From: 40CM-4-65-16 sp035279785
GTDB lineage: Bacteria; Chloroflexota; Dormibacteria; Dormibacterales; Dormibacteraceae
NCBI GenBank assembly: GCA_035279785.1
Contig: DATEHC010000017.1
Span: 1-64,000, forward strand
DNA: 64,000 nucleotides
Direction: 5' to 3'
Part shown: piece after piece, positions 45,282 to 54,334 of the stretch
Layout: the number at the start of each line of letters is the position of its first letter
Numbering within the stretch: position 1 is the first letter of the stretch
Notes under the pieces: generated by a model
What the model was told of the DNA's origin: nothing
Seen by the model: only the letters and a program-made list of their open reading frames with translations
Database searches by the model: none
Position numbers and translations under genes: made by a program

Positions 45282-46283
45282 TTAGTCCTGCATCTCCGCC
45301 AGCAGCCGCGCGGCTTCGCGCGCGTTGGTGGTTCCGTAGTTGGAGTAGCAGTTGTTGTAGACGACGTGGGTTTGCTTCGTCTGCTTCGCAATCGCGGCGA
45401 TCTTCGGGGTCCAGTCCGCGAGCTCGTCCTCGTCGTAGAGGTAGCGAAACCGCTCTGACGGTGGGATTTCCTTCTTCTCCCAGTTCTCCTTGTTGCGTCC
45501 GTGAAAACGAAACACGGCGAGCTGGTCGTTGGTCGGGAATATCACCGGAGGCACCGAGCTCTTGAAACCCTGCGGCTCGTCGACCGCGACGTACGGAATC
45601 TTGTGGTCTTGCAGGAACTTGATCGTGCGCTCGGCATTCTTCTCGTTGAACCAGCTGCCGTGGCGAAACTCGACCGCGATCGGCAGGTCCAGACGCTGCC
45701 GCGTCTCCAGGATCAGATCGCGCGCCTCGTTGGATGGGAACACCCACTTCGGGAACTGCACGAAGACGGCGCCGAGCTTGTCCGCGGCGATCAACGGCTG
45801 CAGCGCCTCGCGAAACTGGGTGTAGACGGCGTCGAGCAGCTCGCCCGGCATGTCCTTGCGATAGATGCGTTTCTTTTCTGTCAACTCCGACGGAAGCTCT
45901 TCCTTGATAGCTTTCGGGAGGCGCGCCAACTCGGTCGGCTGGCCCGTCATCAACGCGTGCGCCTTGATGTCGAAGACAAAGTTGCCCGGCGTGCGCTCGA
46001 CCCAGGTTTCGGAGGTCTTCTTGTTCGGCAGCGCGTAATAGGTTGCGTCGACCTCGACCATGGAGAACTGGCTCGCGTAATAGCGGAGCCGTTCCTCGGC
46101 CGTGCTGATGCCCTTCGGATAGAAAACGTCGGGCACGGTCATCGTCGGGTCGGTCCAGCTCGCGGTCCCGAAACGGGCCTCGCCTTTTCCGATACGAATT
46201 GGTTTGTGCGCGGCGTTGCCTGCCTCATCGCCGCGTTGGCGCGATGCGTCTACGCCCGGATCGTGCGGATCTACTCGAGCCAT
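45282..46283 (-). CDS. DUF72 domain protein
   Basis: A protein of the DUF72 (TIM-barrel, YecE-like) family, with FGTASWTDPTMTVPDVFYPKG, QFSMVEVDATYYALP, KAHALMTG, FVQFPKWVFPS, VEFRHGSWF and FRFHGRN. The last residues (NNCYSNYGTTNAREAARLL) are typical. ATG 46283, overlapping the cupin gene end by 13 bp, gives 333 residues but adds about 30 non-homologous ones. The homology begins at IRIGKGEARFG, where only a rare ATT codon could start. The function of the family is unknown. Confidence 0.85.
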   Translation of the reverse strand: MARVDPHDPGVDASRQRGDEAGNAAHKPIRIGKGEARFGTASWTDPTMTVPDVFYPKGISTAEERLRYYASQFSMVEVDATYYALPNKKTSETWVERTPGNFVFDIKAHALMTGQPTELARLPKAIKEELPSELTEKKRIYRKDMPGELLDAVYTQFREALQPLIAADKLGAVFVQFPKWVFPSNEARDLILETRQRLDLPIAVEFRHGSWFNEKNAERTIKFLQDHKIPYVAVDEPQGFKSSVPPVIFPTNDQLAVFRFHGRNKENWEKKEIPPSERFRYLYDEDELADWTPKIAAIAKQTKQTHVVYNNCYSNYGTTNAREAARLLAEMQD

Positions 46284-46612
46284 TCGGTGATGAACTTCGG
46301 GCTCAGGTGCACGTCGACCTGGCGGAGCACCCCATCTCCAGAATTGATGAACCCGTGAGGCTGGTTCGACTCGACCACCGCCATCTCGCCGGCGCGCACC
46401 ACGCGCTCGGACTTGCCATCGCGAAACGTTGCCGTGCCCTCGAGCACGATGAGCAGCTCGACGTACGGGTGGCGGTGGAGCTTCGGTCCCTGGCCGGGCG
46501 GCGCGTCGACGAAGATGACGCACGCGCCGACGCCGCCGAACTTCTCGCCGACGAAATCACGCGAGATCACGTCAAGCGGAAGCTCGTCCCTGGAAACGAA
46601 CGTGATGGCCAC
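46271..46612 (-). CDS. Cupin-domain protein
   Basis: A 113-residue single cupin. Motif 1 is PKLHRHPYVELLIVLEG (two His and a Glu as metal ligands), motif 2 is VESNQPHGFIN with the last His. No other domain is present. The substrate is unknown. GTG 46612 (VAITFVSRDELP) is the first canonical start close to the homology and lies 11 bp after the upstream glycosyltransferase stop. Confidence 0.82.
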   Translation of the reverse strand: MAITFVSRDELPLDVISRDFVGEKFGGVGACVIFVDAPPGQGPKLHRHPYVELLIVLEGTATFRDGKSERVVRAGEMAVVESNQPHGFINSGDGVLRQVDVHLSPKFITEWLE

Positions 46613-46623
46613 GAGACCGAATG

Positions 46624-47967
46624 CTAGTGAAGGCCGGCGATGAGCTCCGCCTGCTGCATCAGGTGCCGCGGCGCGAGAAATTGATCGACCACGCGCGCAC
46701 GAGCTTCGCTCCCAAGAGCCGCGCCTCGCTCGGGATCGGACAGTAGCCCGACGACCGCGTCGCCGAACGCGCGCAGGTCCGCGGGGTCGTCGATGAGCAG
46801 TCCGCTCTTGCCGTCTTCGATCTGATCCTCGATGCCTCCCACGCGACTGGCGACCACCGGTCGTGATTTCCACATCGCCTCGGCGACCGTGAGGCCGAAA
46901 CCCTCGGCGACGCTCTTCTGGACCACGACGTCCGCGCGGCGCTGCAGCGCGTTGACGATCAGCGCGTTCCGGTCGAGGTCGCGCATGGGTATCTGCGCGA
47001 TCACGATCCGGTCCTTGATCGCGGGGTGGAGGGCATTACGGTGCGATCGGACTTCGGCGAGAACCTCGGGCTGCTCGGGGTCGTCGTCGACCGAAGTGAC
47101 CTCGGGTCCGGCGAGCACGAGCCACGCGTCGGCGCGAGGCGCGATGTTCTCCGCAAACGCGCGCACGACGCCGACCGGATCCTTGAGCCGGTCCCATCGC
47201 GAGACCTGCAGGACCACTCGCGCGGAGTCCGGCACGCCGCCGATCAGCCCCGAGCGTTCGAGAGTGTCACGCCGCTCTCCGTCCGGGAGCTCGCGGTTCT
47301 TGGTGATGAACGGATCGATGCACGGCGCGATGATGCGCACCCGCGCCGTCGCGCATCCTTCCCACACGTAAGCCTGGCGGGAGAAGATGACCGCGGCCGC
47401 GTCGCGGAGGTAACCGATGAGGAAGCGCCAGGCCCCGCGAGCGACGTCATTGGGCTCGTCGACGCCGATGTGGCACCGCCAAACCACCTTGACGCCGCGC
47501 CCCGTCAACACCGGAACGAGGCCGGCCGTCTGCGGATCGTGCAGGACCGCGACGTCGCCGGGGCGCATCTGCTCGAGAAGGGCTACGGCGTTCGGCTCGA
47601 GCGTCTGCTCATAGACCACACGGTCCTCGGCGGTCAGCGCCGAGCCGTCGGGCGCCACGCCGTGCAGCAGGGTGTGGATCTTCTTCGTCAGCGCGAAGAA
47701 CTCGGGCGCGCCCTCGATCACGACCCAGCGTTCGTCGACATTCGCCCACAGGTCGTAGGGAATCAGCGAGCCGAGAAGCTCCGCGACCCCGCCCCCTCGG
47801 GCGGTCGAGTTGACGTTCCACAGGACCTTCCCGCGCATCGTGGCCGCCAGCAGGCGCATCGCGGATTCGAACCTGGCGAATCCGGCGTCGCCGAGCAGGG
47901 ATCGGTAGGCGCAGATCGGCGCCGGGCGCAGTTCGACCGTCTGCAGGGTCGCGGGGATCACAGCCAT
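46624..47967 (-). CDS. TreT-like trehalose synthase / GT4 glycosyltransferase
   Basis: A 447-residue GT-B enzyme resembling trehalose glycosyltransferring synthase (TreT), which joins NDP-glucose and glucose. N-terminal domain motifs NVNSTARGGGVAELL, HDPQTAGL and WRCHIG match TreT. The C-terminal domain has VLQVSRWDRLKDP and the donor-binding EGFGLTVAEAMWKSRPVVAS. This would make a compatible solute. The start ATG 47967 is only 2 bp from the divergent ABC1 kinase ATG. Confidence 0.82.
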   Translation of the reverse strand: MAVIPATLQTVELRPAPICAYRSLLGDAGFARFESAMRLLAATMRGKVLWNVNSTARGGGVAELLGSLIPYDLWANVDERWVVIEGAPEFFALTKKIHTLLHGVAPDGSALTAEDRVVYEQTLEPNAVALLEQMRPGDVAVLHDPQTAGLVPVLTGRGVKVVWRCHIGVDEPNDVARGAWRFLIGYLRDAAAVIFSRQAYVWEGCATARVRIIAPCIDPFITKNRELPDGERRDTLERSGLIGGVPDSARVVLQVSRWDRLKDPVGVVRAFAENIAPRADAWLVLAGPEVTSVDDDPEQPEVLAEVRSHRNALHPAIKDRIVIAQIPMRDLDRNALIVNALQRRADVVVQKSVAEGFGLTVAEAMWKSRPVVASRVGGIEDQIEDGKSGLLIDDPADLRAFGDAVVGLLSDPERGAALGSEARARVVDQFLAPRHLMQQAELIAGLH

Positions 47968-47969
47968 AC

Positions 47970-49649
47970 ATGGAAGAAACGCCTGCGGCGCGTTTACTCG
48001 ACGTGGGGATCTCGCTCCGGCCCGAGCGTTTGAAGCGCTATCGCGACATAGCCGCCCTGCTCCTCAAGTACGGCGGGGACGACGTAGTCCGCCGTGCAGG
48101 CCTCGAGGAGGCGGTCGAGATGCCAGCTCCCGCCGAGGGGGAACAGACCGACAAGGCGACCGCCCTGGCCCGAGACCTCGAGCGCCTCGGACCGACGTTC
48201 ATCAAGCTCGGCCAGGTCCTTGCGGTGCGCCACGATCTGCTGCCGCCCGAGTACACCGAGGCCCTTTCCCGATTGCAGGACCGTGTCGCGCCGTTTCCGT
48301 TCGAGCAGGCCGAGCACACGATCCAGACCGAGATCGGAGTGCGCATCTCGAAGATCTTCACCGAGATCGATCCGCAGCCGGTAGCGTCGGCCTCCCTCGG
48401 CCAGGTCCATAAGGCCACGCTGCGCGACGGCCGCATCGTCGCGGTCAAGGTGCAGCGGCCGGGCATCCGGCAGCGCATCGACACCGACCTGGACGCCCTC
48501 GACGACATCGCCCAGTTTCTCGACTCGCATACCGAGATCGGACGCGCGTACTCGTTCGGCGCGATTCTCGAAGAGTTTCGCAAGACGCTTTATCGCGAGC
48601 TCGACTACCGCAAGGAAGCCGAGAACATGACCCTGATCGCCCGCAACCTCGAGGAGTTCGAGCGCATCGTGATACCGCGGCCGATCGCGGACTTCACGAC
48701 CGCGCGTGTCCTCACCATGGACTTCATACGCGGACGCAAGATCACGAAGGTGAGCCCGCTCACGCGTCTCGAGCTCGACGGCCGCCAGCTCGCGGAAGAG
48801 CTGTTTGCCGCATACCTGAAGCAGATCCTGGCCGACGGATATTTCCATGCCGACCCGCACCCGGGCAACGTGTTCCTCACCGACGACGGGAGGATCGCGC
48901 TCCTCGACCTCGGCATGACCGGCTCGCTCGGACCAACGCTGCAGGAACAGCTGCTGCGGCTAGTCCTCGCGATATCGGAAGGCCGCAGCGACGACGCGGT
49001 CGAGGTCCTGGTCAAGATCGGAACTCCGGTCGCCAATTTCGACAAGGAAGCGGTCGCCGGGGCAGTGTCCGAGTTCGTCGCCGCGACCAATGGCCATTCG
49101 CTGGAGCAGATGCAGCTCGGTCGCCGGATCATGGAAGTCTCGGCCATGTCGGCCAGGTCAGGGCTTCGGCTGCCTGTGGAGATGGTGCTGATCGCGCGAG
49201 CGCTGATCAACCTCGACCAGGTGGGGCGCATCCTCGATCCCGAGTTCGATCCGAACGAGGCGATCCGCGACAACGCCGCCGAGATCCTGCACCAGCGACT
49301 CGTCAAGAGCGCGACGCCGGGCCGGATCTTCGCCAACTTGTTAGAGGCCAAAGACCTGGTCGCCAACGTGCCGGGCCAGCTGAACCGCATCCTCGAGCAC
49401 CTGGCGAACAACGACATGTCGTTCGACGTCCACGCCTTCGACGAAGACCGTCTCATGAGCGGCCTTCACAAGATCGCGAACCGCATCACGGTCGGACTCG
49501 TGCTGTCCGCGCTGATCATCGGCGCGGCGCTGCTGATGCGCGTGCCGACCCAATTCACGGTGCTGGGCTATCCCGGAATCGCGATGGTGTTCTTCAGCGT
49601 TGCGGCGATCGGCGGGCTCGCTTTGGTCGTGTCGATCCTCAGGGACTAG
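47970..49649 (+). CDS. ABC1/UbiB-family atypical kinase
   Basis: A 559-residue protein of the AarF/UbiB family. It has the family-specific KxGQ region (TFIKLGQVLAVRHDLLPPEY), an Ala-rich nucleotide loop (ASASLGQVHKATL), a VAVKVQRPG lysine, the FHADPHPGNVF catalytic loop and LDLGMTG. Two C-terminal hydrophobic helices (VGLVLSALIIGAALLM; IAMVFFSVAAIGGLALVVSI) place it at the membrane. The family supports quinone or lipid metabolism, but I see no quinone gene nearby. The stop overlaps the convergent gene by 4 bp. Confidence 0.9.
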   Translation: MEETPAARLLDVGISLRPERLKRYRDIAALLLKYGGDDVVRRAGLEEAVEMPAPAEGEQTDKATALARDLERLGPTFIKLGQVLAVRHDLLPPEYTEALSRLQDRVAPFPFEQAEHTIQTEIGVRISKIFTEIDPQPVASASLGQVHKATLRDGRIVAVKVQRPGIRQRIDTDLDALDDIAQFLDSHTEIGRAYSFGAILEEFRKTLYRELDYRKEAENMTLIARNLEEFERIVIPRPIADFTTARVLTMDFIRGRKITKVSPLTRLELDGRQLAEELFAAYLKQILADGYFHADPHPGNVFLTDDGRIALLDLGMTGSLGPTLQEQLLRLVLAISEGRSDDAVEVLVKIGTPVANFDKEAVAGAVSEFVAATNGHSLEQMQLGRRIMEVSAMSARSGLRLPVEMVLIARALINLDQVGRILDPEFDPNEAIRDNAAEILHQRLVKSATPGRIFANLLEAKDLVANVPGQLNRILEHLANNDMSFDVHAFDEDRLMSGLHKIANRITVGLVLSALIIGAALLMRVPTQFTVLGYPGIAMVFFSVAAIGGLALVVSILRD

Positions 49650-50032
49650 GCGACCTGGGTTATCGCGTCGATCCCCTCGATCCCCTCGATCCCCTCGTCC
49701 TTGGCGATGTGTCGCGCGATCGCGTCGAGCGTCTCGGTGCCGACCGCCTTCACCTGCTCCGCGTTGAGCCCAGCCCTTGCCCGAATGTCGAACACGAACC
49801 GGACTGAGCCGCCCAGGTTCGTAAGCGCACGCAACACCCCGCCGACTCCGTTGTTGAGCACCGCCGCGATGATCACAGCGCGCGCGCCGATGATGGGCGC
49901 GCCCAACGTCAGGATCTTGTCGGTGTCGACGCCGACTTCCTGGCCGCGGTGTGCGGTGAGCCACCTCTGGACGTGAGACATCTCGCTTGCGCCGTCGGCT
50001 TCAACTCGTATCGTGCCCATGTCGTCACCCAT
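49646..50032 (-). CDS. Hypothetical alpha/beta protein with C-terminal IEG repeats
   Basis: A 128-residue protein of unknown family: a strand-rich middle (GARAVIIAAVLNNGVGGVLRALTNLGGSVRFVFDI) and a charged helix. It ends in the repeat GIEGIEGIDAI, encoded by three 9-bp direct repeats at 49671-49697. ATG 50032 has GAGAGAAAG upstream. A second ATG at 50020 also lies in frame. Confidence 0.6.
   Translation of the reverse strand: MGDDMGTIRVEADGASEMSHVQRWLTAHRGQEVGVDTDKILTLGAPIIGARAVIIAAVLNNGVGGVLRALTNLGGSVRFVFDIRARAGLNAEQVKAVGTETLDAIARHIAKDEGIEGIEGIDAITQVA
49671..49697. repeat. Three tandem 9-bp repeats inside a coding region
   Basis: ATCCCCTCG occurs three times in tandem and encodes the GIE tripeptide repeats near the C-terminus of the overlapping minus-strand gene. 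The 9-bp unit keeps the frame. It looks like recent slippage. Confidence 0.75.
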
Positions 50033-50088
50033 CTTTCTCTCGATACAGCCGCCGCGATACGTGCTTTGAAACCGAATTCGGCGGTCTC

Positions 50089-50490
50089 TTATTCGTGCGC
50101 GTGCAGTCGATCCAGAAGCGGCGCCTGGGACGGAAGGATCATGCGTCGCGCCTCGTTCAGCGAAAACCAGGCGGCGCGGTCCACCTCCGGAAAATCCTGC
50201 ATGCGGCCCGAGCGCGGCGGCCATTCCATCGAGAACGTGTTGCTCTTGATCGCGGTCACGTCGAGGTCTCCACGCGCCGCCCAAGCGTGCACGACCTTGC
50301 CGCCAGCCTGACGGATCGACCCGAGCGAAGTCAGCTCGCCCTCTGATGGCTTGGCACCGAGCTCCTCCTCGAACTCGCGGCGTGCCACGTCGAGCGCCAC
50401 CTCGCCCGGCTCGATCTCCCCCTTCGGTATCGACCACGCGCCGGCGTCTCGCTTCGCCCAGAACGGCCCGCCTGGATGAATCAGCAGCAC
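50089..50490 (-). CDS. NUDIX hydrolase
   Basis: The NUDIX box is complete: GEIEPGEVALDVARREFEEELGA (G-x5-E-x7-REVxEExG form). The downstream half has WPPRSGRMQDFPEVDRAAWF, as in the ADP-ribose/(di)nucleotide branch. GTG 50490 gives 133 residues, but the first beta-strand (ESAGLLLYRVRDGKLEV) lies upstream in frame. It could be reached only from CTG 50547, one codon after the TetR TAA stop, in the same reading frame as TetR. No specific substrate is assignable. Confidence 0.85.
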   Translation of the reverse strand: MLLIHPGGPFWAKRDAGAWSIPKGEIEPGEVALDVARREFEEELGAKPSEGELTSLGSIRQAGGKVVHAWAARGDLDVTAIKSNTFSMEWPPRSGRMQDFPEVDRAAWFSLNEARRMILPSQAPLLDRLHAHE

Positions 50491-50550
50491 TTCGAGTTTG
50501 CCGTCGCGGACGCGATACAGGAGCAGGCCCGCGGATTCCCTGGCCAGCGG

Positions 50551-51189
50551 TTATTGCTTCCAGTCGAGCGGCAGGCCGGCCTCGAGGTGTGCGAGCGCAC
50601 CGTCCGCGAGCTTGACCATGTCCGCCTTGGGGTCCTCGCTCACCGTGAGCATGGCCGCGAGGAGCACGCCGAGGACCGCGCCGGCCATGTTGCGCACGGC
50701 GAAGTCGGTCGTGTTCTTGCCGGCGCGTGTTGCGAGGAGCTCGGCCACCTGGTTCACGAGGTCCGCGAACTGGCTGAACATCGCGCCCCGGAGCTCGGGT
50801 GTCCTGAGGAAGAGTTGCGTGCGTTCGCGCACGAGCCGCTCCTGGTCGGGCGTGAGATTTTCGAACACGGCGCGCATCGCGTTGCGCAGGCGGCGGATCG
50901 GGTTCACCGTGCTGGGCTGTGCATCGAACGCCTGCAGGATCAGAGGATCGAGGTCGTCCTGGAAGACGACCGCCTCCTTGCTCGGGAAGTAGTTGAAAAA
51001 GGTGCTCGGCGAGATCTCGACCGCCTCGGCGATCTCCTCGATCGTCGTCTCCTCGAAGCCCCGCTCCAGAAAGAGGCGCATCGCCTCCTTCTGGATCGAG
51101 GCTCGGGTCCTGACCTTCTTGCGCTCGCGTAAGCCCGGCGTGCGGGCCAGGCCCGATAAGGACGCGCTTCCCGCGCCAACTGAATTCAA
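50551..51189 (-). CDS. TetR-family repressor
   Basis: A 212-residue regulator with an N-terminal helix-turn-helix (IEEIAEAVEISPSTFFNYFPSKEAV) and a helical ligand domain. The start is TTG 51189, one base after the MFS exporter stop, so it is translated with the exporter and probably represses it. The inverted repeat upstream of the exporter (52745-52777) is a candidate site. Confidence 0.9.
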   Translation of the reverse strand: MNSVGAGSASLSGLARTPGLRERKKVRTRASIQKEAMRLFLERGFEETTIEEIAEAVEISPSTFFNYFPSKEAVVFQDDLDPLILQAFDAQPSTVNPIRRLRNAMRAVFENLTPDQERLVRERTQLFLRTPELRGAMFSQFADLVNQVAELLATRAGKNTTDFAVRNMAGAVLGVLLAAMLTVSEDPKADMVKLADGALAHLEAGLPLDWKQ

Positions 51190-51190
51190 A

Positions 51191-52726
51191 TCACGCCACC
51201 TTCTCGACTGCCGGCTGCACGGCGATGGATGCGCCGCTGCGTCCCGGAAGGAAGATCAAGGCGAGGAGGGCGGCCAACGCGGCGATTCCCGCCGAAAGCA
51301 TCAGCGCCGCGTCCATGCCCCGGACGAATGCATCGTGAACGGATTGAAGCAGACTCGGCGCGTGGAGCTGGGTCGCGACCGCGTCACCCGCGAACACGCT
51401 CAGCTTCACCTTCGCCGCAATCGCGGCCGGCAGCCCGGTGAGGTCGAGCTTCGACTGGTACACGGTGACAAGGACGCTGCCCAGCACCGCCGACCCAAAG
51501 GGCGCGCCGACCTTCTGCATCGCCTGGAGCAGCGCTGAGGCCACGCCGCTCTGGTCGCTCGGCACTTCCTTGAGAGCTGCCGACGCCGCGGTCGCGAAAC
51601 CGACGCCCATGCCGAATCCGACGATCGCCATCCACGTGATCACAAAGGTGGTGCTCGAGTCGAGCGCGGTCCGCGATCCGATCAGGAGTCCGATCGCGGT
51701 GATGAAGAACCCGACCGCGACCGTGTATCGCGGGCCCACGCGCCGCGCGACACGGTCCGCGGGCACGGCCCCAACAATGAGGCCGGCGATGATCGGCAGC
51801 AGTCGTACGCCCGAGCCCTCGGGGTCGAGCCCCAGCACGCCCTGCGAGTACTGCGGCAGCGTGAATACCATGCCGATCAACGCCATGCCGCCGAGCGCGG
51901 CGAGGATGACGCCCCACGTGAATCCGCGCGATTGGAACAACGTCAGGTCGATCAGCGGCCGGCCGCCGGGACGCTGCGTCAAGAAGCGCTCCCAGAGAAA
52001 AAAACCGACGACGGCGACGACGCCGGCGACCAGCACCGCGAGCGACCTCGGGTCGGTCCAGCCGTTGCGGCCGAGCTCGATCAGGCCGTAGGTCACGGCT
52101 GCGAGGCCGCCGCTGGCCAGGACGATGCCCAGCGGGTCGAGCGCCGGGCGCTCCGGGGCGCGCGACTCGGGCACGAGCGCGACCACGGCGATGAGCCCGA
52201 CAAGCGCGACGGGCACGTTCATCAGGAAGATCCAGCCCCACCAGAAATTGGTGAGCAGCCATCCGCCGAAGATCGGCCCGATGGGGAGGGCGACGAAGTT
52301 CGCGGCGGCCCAGATCCCGACCGCGCGCGGGCGCTCCTCCTCGTCGAAGAGGACGGTCATCACGGACAGCGCCATGACGACGATGGCCGCGCCGGCCAGG
52401 CCGAGCACGAGCCGGCCGGCCAGAAACTGTCCGGAGTCGACCGCATACGCGCAACCGACCGAACCGGCTCCGAACAGGACCAGCGCGCCGATCAGGATCT
52501 TCTTGCGGCCGAACCGGTCGCCCAGCACCCCCGCCGGCAGCATGCCCGCGGCCAGCACGAGCGCGTAACCGGACGAGAACCACTGCAGGTCGGATTCCGA
52601 CGCCTTGAGGGCGTTTGCCAGCGTGGGGAGGGCCACGCTCAGCACGGTGATGTCGAGGCCGACGGCCAGCACACCGAGCGTCAGCGCCGCCAGCGCCCAC
52701 CACTTTCGGTTCCCAATCGAGTTCAT
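51191..52726 (-). CDS. MFS drug exporter, DHA2 (14-helix) type
   Basis: A 511-residue transporter with 14 predicted helices. The N-terminal antiporter region includes LDITVLSVALPTLANAL (the D-x-x-x-V-x-x-A-L motif of DHA2 members) and the loop GDRFGRKK. A later motif C-like GAAIVVMALSVMTVLF lies in helix 5. Substrate unknown. GGAGG is 7 nt before the ATG. Its AT-rich promoter carries an inverted repeat. Confidence 0.92.
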   Translation of the reverse strand: MNSIGNRKWWALAALTLGVLAVGLDITVLSVALPTLANALKASESDLQWFSSGYALVLAAGMLPAGVLGDRFGRKKILIGALVLFGAGSVGCAYAVDSGQFLAGRLVLGLAGAAIVVMALSVMTVLFDEEERPRAVGIWAAANFVALPIGPIFGGWLLTNFWWGWIFLMNVPVALVGLIAVVALVPESRAPERPALDPLGIVLASGGLAAVTYGLIELGRNGWTDPRSLAVLVAGVVAVVGFFLWERFLTQRPGGRPLIDLTLFQSRGFTWGVILAALGGMALIGMVFTLPQYSQGVLGLDPEGSGVRLLPIIAGLIVGAVPADRVARRVGPRYTVAVGFFITAIGLLIGSRTALDSSTTFVITWMAIVGFGMGVGFATAASAALKEVPSDQSGVASALLQAMQKVGAPFGSAVLGSVLVTVYQSKLDLTGLPAAIAAKVKLSVFAGDAVATQLHAPSLLQSVHDAFVRGMDAALMLSAGIAALAALLALIFLPGRSGASIAVQPAVEKVA

Positions 52727-52744
52727 CTCGCCACCTCCTTCAAC

Positions 52745-52777
52745 TTTAGAGTCACTAGTAAATATAGCAACTCTAAA
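52745..52777. promoter_or_regulatory. AT-rich promoter with inverted repeat for TetR control
   Basis: TTTAGAGT (52745-52752) and ACTCTAAA (52770-52777) form a perfect 8-bp inverted repeat with a 17-bp spacer. A second nested pair, CACTAG/CTAGTG (52753-52758 and 52781-52786), overlaps it. A TATATT hexamer on the minus strand within the spacer is a -10 candidate. The block is far more AT-rich than its surroundings and lies directly upstream of the MFS exporter. Confidence 0.6.
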
Positions 52778-52884
52778 AATCTAGTGGCTATTCCGAGAGG
52801 TCACAAAATCGCGCCCATTCGATCCTCTTCTTCGTGGAAGAACCCCTCTTCGCGCCGGAGCATCGGCACCGTCATCATGTAGGC

Positions 52885-53184
52885 GTGGGTGCCAACAAGG
52901 CCTGGGACCGTTTCGAATCTGACATCCAGGGATTGGCGGGCGAGTTGAAGCGTCACTACCGCACCGCGGGCAGCGCTACCGATGCGAAGGCGATCGATCA
53001 GTCGCTCGAGCAGCTGCGGCAGGCGGCCGAGACAGCGTTCAAGTCTCTCGAGAATGCGACTCGCGATCCCGACGTGCGCGACAAGACCAAGCAAACGGCG
53101 CGATCCTTTGGCATGGCGGTCGCCGAGACCTTCCGTGACCTCGGTGAGGAGATCGACAAGGCCGTCCGCAGAAACCAGGGCTAG
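52885..53184 (+). CDS. Small helical hypothetical protein
   Basis: A 99-residue protein, mostly amphipathic helix (FESDIQGLAGELKRHYR; SLEQLRQAAETAFKSLENAT; AETFRDLGEEIDKAVRR). GTG 52885 is chosen because the preceding 17 codons, from ATG 52834, read EEPLFAPEHRHRHH and look non-coding. No family is recognised. The 3' end overlaps the convergent protease gene by 4 bp. Confidence 0.6.
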   Translation: MGANKAWDRFESDIQGLAGELKRHYRTAGSATDAKAIDQSLEQLRQAAETAFKSLENATRDPDVRDKTKQTARSFGMAVAETFRDLGEEIDKAVRRNQG

Positions 53185-54308
53185 GCCCGGTTTGCGGCCG
53201 CCTGCTTTGCGGTCATGATCCGCGCTACGTCCGCGGGCGAGAGGATCCCGACCAGCGAGCCGTTGTCGAACACCAGCACGCGCTGATTGATGCCGGCGCC
53301 GATTCGCTGGATCAGGGCGGAAAGGTCCTCGCGCGGGGTGGTCACGGGCACGTCGTCGATCGGTCGCGCGACATCGATGAGGTGCTTGGCGGCGCGCTCG
53401 GGCGGAGGCAAGCGCACGAGGTCGGACAGCCTCACCACGCCCGTCAGCCGGCCCGACTGCTCGTGGATCGGATAGGTCGTGAAGCTGTGATTGGGCGCGA
53501 TCGATTCCATGAACTGCTCGACTGTCACCCAGTCCGGGAGCGTGACTACAGGCGAGGTCATCGCCGCCGAAACAGGAACTGACCTCAGCAGGGTGCGCAC
53601 GTTGCTTCCGGCCTCCTCGGCCGATGCGGCGGACAGCAGGAACCATCCGAGGAACACGATCCAGATGCCGTTGATGACAGCTCCGAAGAACAGCTCCAGC
53701 ACGCCCGCGCCGATCATCAGGAACGCGAACACACGCCCGATCCTCACCGCGTTGTGCACGCCCTGCCGGCGGCTTCCCGAACGCCACCAAAGGAAAGAGC
53801 TCAGCAGGCGGCCGCCGTCGAGCGGAAACGCGGGCACGAGGTTGAAAAGCCCGAGGGCGAGGTTGGCGAAAGTCAGGTAGGCGAACAGGTCGGAGACGAG
53901 CGCGTTGACGTGTTGCGTCACGGAGCCGATGCCAAACGCAATGGCCGCGACGCCGAAGCTCGTCAGCGGGCCGACTCCGGCGATCAAGGCCTCCGACCGC
54001 GCGGTCGCCGGCTCGCCCTCGAGCTGGGATACGCCCCCGAACAGCCACAGCGTGATGCCGCTCACCTTGACGCCATGGCTGCGCGCGACCAGGGAATGCG
54101 AGAGCTCGTGGGCGAGCAGACACACGTAGAAGAGGAGGGCGCCCGCGGCCGCCGTGAGCCAGTAGAGAAGCGGCGCGTAGCCTGGCGCGTCGACGGGGAG
54201 GACGTTGGTTGCGAGCGTCCACGTCACCAGGGCGAAGATGAAGACCAGGCTCCAGTTGAAGCCGATCTCGATGCCGAACAATCGCCCGAGCCGGATGCTC
54301 GGATTCAC
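53181..54308 (-). CDS. Site-2 protease (M50) family metalloprotease with CBS domains
   Basis: A 375-residue integral membrane protease. It has HELSH (67-71) in an early helix and the third zinc ligand motif FPLDGGRLL in a later one. Two CBS domains follow (about 245-300 and 310-370: SPVVTLPDWVTVEQFM; VFDNGSLVGILSPADVARI). CBS-fused S2Ps are usually regulated by adenine nucleotides. No obvious anti-sigma substrate gene is adjacent. GTG 54308 starts the gene, 26 bp from the divergent HAD gene. Confidence 0.92.
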   Translation of the reverse strand: MNPSIRLGRLFGIEIGFNWSLVFIFALVTWTLATNVLPVDAPGYAPLLYWLTAAAGALLFYVCLLAHELSHSLVARSHGVKVSGITLWLFGGVSQLEGEPATARSEALIAGVGPLTSFGVAAIAFGIGSVTQHVNALVSDLFAYLTFANLALGLFNLVPAFPLDGGRLLSSFLWWRSGSRRQGVHNAVRIGRVFAFLMIGAGVLELFFGAVINGIWIVFLGWFLLSAASAEEAGSNVRTLLRSVPVSAAMTSPVVTLPDWVTVEQFMESIAPNHSFTTYPIHEQSGRLTGVVRLSDLVRLPPPERAAKHLIDVARPIDDVPVTTPREDLSALIQRIGAGINQRVLVFDNGSLVGILSPADVARIMTAKQAAANRA

Positions 54309-54334
54309 CGCGGAGTCGAATATACAGTTAGCCC

